Below the pieces are notes generated by a model. That model searched no databases and was not told where the DNA came from. It saw nothing but the letters and a program-made list of their open reading frames with translations. 64,000 nt of DNA from Pseudalgibacter alginicilyticus (GTDB taxonomy: Bacteria > Bacteroidota > Bacteroidia > Flavobacteriales > Flavobacteriaceae): contig NZ_CP012898.1 in NCBI RefSeq assembly GCF_001310225.1, forward strand, positions 1,798,001 through 1,862,000, read 5' to 3'. Below, in pieces: positions 63,075 to 64,000 of the stretch; the first letter of the stretch is position 1, and each line of letters starts with the position of its first letter. The translations under genes were made by a program, and so were the position numbers.

Positions 63075-63875
63075 ATGGATAATAATAGACGAAATTTCAT
63101 TAAAAACTTAAGCTTAGTAGGAACTACAGGAATGTTAATTCCAAATTTAGCTATTGGAAATACACAAGAAAACCCAAATATTATGATAAATAAAACAAGA
63201 CCTAAAGTATTGTTTTTTGATGTAAATGAAACACTTTTGGATCTTACCGACATGAAAAAACAAGTTGGTGAAGCTTTAAATGGAAGAGAAGATTTATTAT
63301 CTCTTTGGTTTACAACCATGCTACAATACTCATTAGTAACCACAGCCAGTGGACAATACGAACATTTTGGAAACATAGGGGCAGCCGCACTACAAATGGT
63401 AGCAGCAAATAATGGCATTACAATAAAGGAAGATGAAGCAAGAAACATCATACTAAATGCACTTAGGGGATTACCTTCACACCCTGAAGTTGAAGAAGCT
63501 TTAAAAGAACTAAAAAAGGCTGGTTATAAATTAGTATCTTTTACAAATTCTTCAAATGAAGGAGTTAGAAAACAATTTGAAAGTGCCGGATTAACATCAT
63601 ATTTTGATGAAAGACTAAGTGTGGAAGACATTGGTAAATTTAAACCCTTTTCAGACACCTATGCTTGGGGTGCCCGCAAAATGGGTATAAAACCAGAAGA
63701 ATGCATGCTTATAGCTGCACACGGCTGGGATGTAGCAGGAGCACTTTGGGCTGGTTGGAGAGCCGCTTTTATTAGTCGACCTGGGCAACAACTGTTTCCT
63801 ATAGCTCCAAAAACAGAAATTATTGAATCAGACCTTCTTAAGATTTCAAAAAAACTCGTTGTACTAAAAAAATGA
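63075..63875 (+). CDS. Tat-exported HAD hydrolase (haloacid dehalogenase type II-like)
   Basis: 266 residues. The N-terminus MDNNRRNFIKNLSLVGTTGM is a twin-arginine signal, unusual for this cytoplasmic family. The HAD domain from about residue 44 contains FFDVNETLLDL with nucleophile Asp49, SFTNSS (motif II), GKFKPFSDTYAWGARKMG with the Lys of motif III, and AAHGWDVAGA with the motif IV Asp. The arginine of true L-2-haloacid dehalogenases, usually in a WR pair, is replaced by Phe79 in LLSLWFTTMLQY. Activity may therefore be other than dehalogenation. It sits behind a terminator and so is separate from the TetR unit. Confidence 0.84.
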   Translation: MDNNRRNFIKNLSLVGTTGMLIPNLAIGNTQENPNIMINKTRPKVLFFDVNETLLDLTDMKKQVGEALNGREDLLSLWFTTMLQYSLVTTASGQYEHFGNIGAAALQMVAANNGITIKEDEARNIILNALRGLPSHPEVEEALKELKKAGYKLVSFTNSSNEGVRKQFESAGLTSYFDERLSVEDIGKFKPFSDTYAWGARKMGIKPEECMLIAAHGWDVAGALWAGWRAAFISRPGQQLFPIAPKTEIIESDLLKISKKLVVLKK

Positions 63876-63956
63876 TTGTTTATCATGTTTAAACACCCAC
63901 TAATAACTCAAAACTTACATCCCTATATTTTTGCGTGAAATTAAACTAAAAAAAAG

Positions 63957-63964
63957 TAAATTTG
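63957..63964 (+). promoter_or_regulatory. -7 box for the gene starting at the right edge
   Basis: Exact TAAATTTG followed by CAC, with a TTTG at 63930-63933 in a plausible -33 place (23-base spacer). Start codon 34 bases downstream. Confidence 0.55.
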
Positions 63965-63997
63965 CACTTTCTTTAAACACACACAAATCAATAAATA

Positions 63998-64000
63998 ATG
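63998..64000 (+). CDS. Start codon of the next gene (only the ATG is in the window)
   Basis: The last three bases are ATG, 34 bases after a clear -7 box and following AATCAATAA. Nothing can be said about the product. Confidence 0.5.

Noticed and set aside
63041-63451. Antisense frame of 136 codons over the HAD gene
   Set aside because: No domain and a fully supported gene on the other strand.
63872-63886. ATGAT-TGTTT-ATCAT hairpin at the HAD stop codon
   Set aside because: Only five weak pairs and no T-run; too weak to call a terminator.
1-64000. tRNA, rRNA, CRISPR, transposon, integrase or phage genes
   Set aside because: None seen in genes or gaps on either strand; the window looks like stable chromosomal backbone.

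Overview
The window is AT-rich chromosomal DNA from a member of the Bacteroidota, almost certainly a marine-type Flavobacteriaceae. The evidence is a C-terminal type IX secretion (T9SS) sorting domain, a transcarbamylase of the N-succinyl/N-acetylornithine type in the arginine cluster, flavobacterial families (DUF4870, DUF3784, TIGR00266, head-GIN/DUF2807, PspC, YceI), weak Shine-Dalgarno sequences, and many exact copies of the Bacteroidota -7 promoter box TAnnTTTG just upstream of genes. No tRNA, rRNA, CRISPR array, insertion sequence or prophage was seen.

Layout. 1-8504 (minus strand): arginine/proline biosynthesis cluster, in transcription order GNAT acyltransferase, argG, argC, argD, proA, proB, argF', argB, argE (argE runs off the left edge). 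It is preceded by a promoter and a structured leader (about 8663-8829) with a terminator-like hairpin and a competing pairing, which looks like an attenuator or small RNA. 8920-17960: a divergent sugar locus. The minus-strand operon encodes an exported TIM-barrel lipoprotein, an FHS-type MFS sugar permease, a cytoplasmic Gfo/Idh oxidoreductase, an IolE-like isomerase/epimerase and a secreted DUF1080 protein. The plus-strand operon has a DUF1080 relic, an FGE-fold protein, a Tat-exported Gfo/Idh oxidoreductase and a Tat-exported TIM-barrel isomerase. Together they suggest 3-keto-glycoside style sugar processing split between periplasm and cytoplasm. 18056-19601: ECF sigma factor with two small membrane proteins. 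19584-25734: pseudouridine synthase, topoisomerase III, DUF3089 lipase-like lipoprotein, fatty-acid desaturase and a Crp/Fnr regulator. 26151-34114: an unusual 690-residue PLP enzyme with an unrecognised N-terminal region, a GH63-like glucosidase, a PlsC acyltransferase, a Nudix hydrolase, a cyclophilin lipoprotein and a TRIC/UPF0126 channel.

34242-40537: RDD protein divergent from a SpoIIM-DUF4129-DUF4350-MoxR-DUF58 operon, a recurring Bacteroidota membrane cluster. 40544-46605: iron (siderophore) uptake with an esterase, a PepSY membrane protein, a TonB-dependent receptor and a divergent AraC regulator; overlapping -7 boxes and an inverted repeat lie between receptor and regulator. 46654-48178: divergent dps and oxyR (oxidative stress; both redox cysteines of OxyR present). 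48342-57357: a small conserved protein, a T9SS-secreted surface protein, TIGR00266, DUF4442 and DUF4870 proteins, then PadR-PspC-(orphan signal peptide)-DUF2807. 57377-60131: two YceI proteins around an outer-membrane beta-barrel protein. 60461-63875: RsmB-family rRNA methyltransferase, then TetR, AhpD-like and Tat-exported HAD genes with two matching TetR operators. The last three bases are the start codon of the next gene, behind a clear promoter.

The points most worth a second look are the argG-operon leader RNA, the PLP protein at 26151, the two-compartment sugar locus with its decayed DUF1080 gene, the TetR operator pair, and the 41-bp promoter element shared by topB and the Crp-type regulator.
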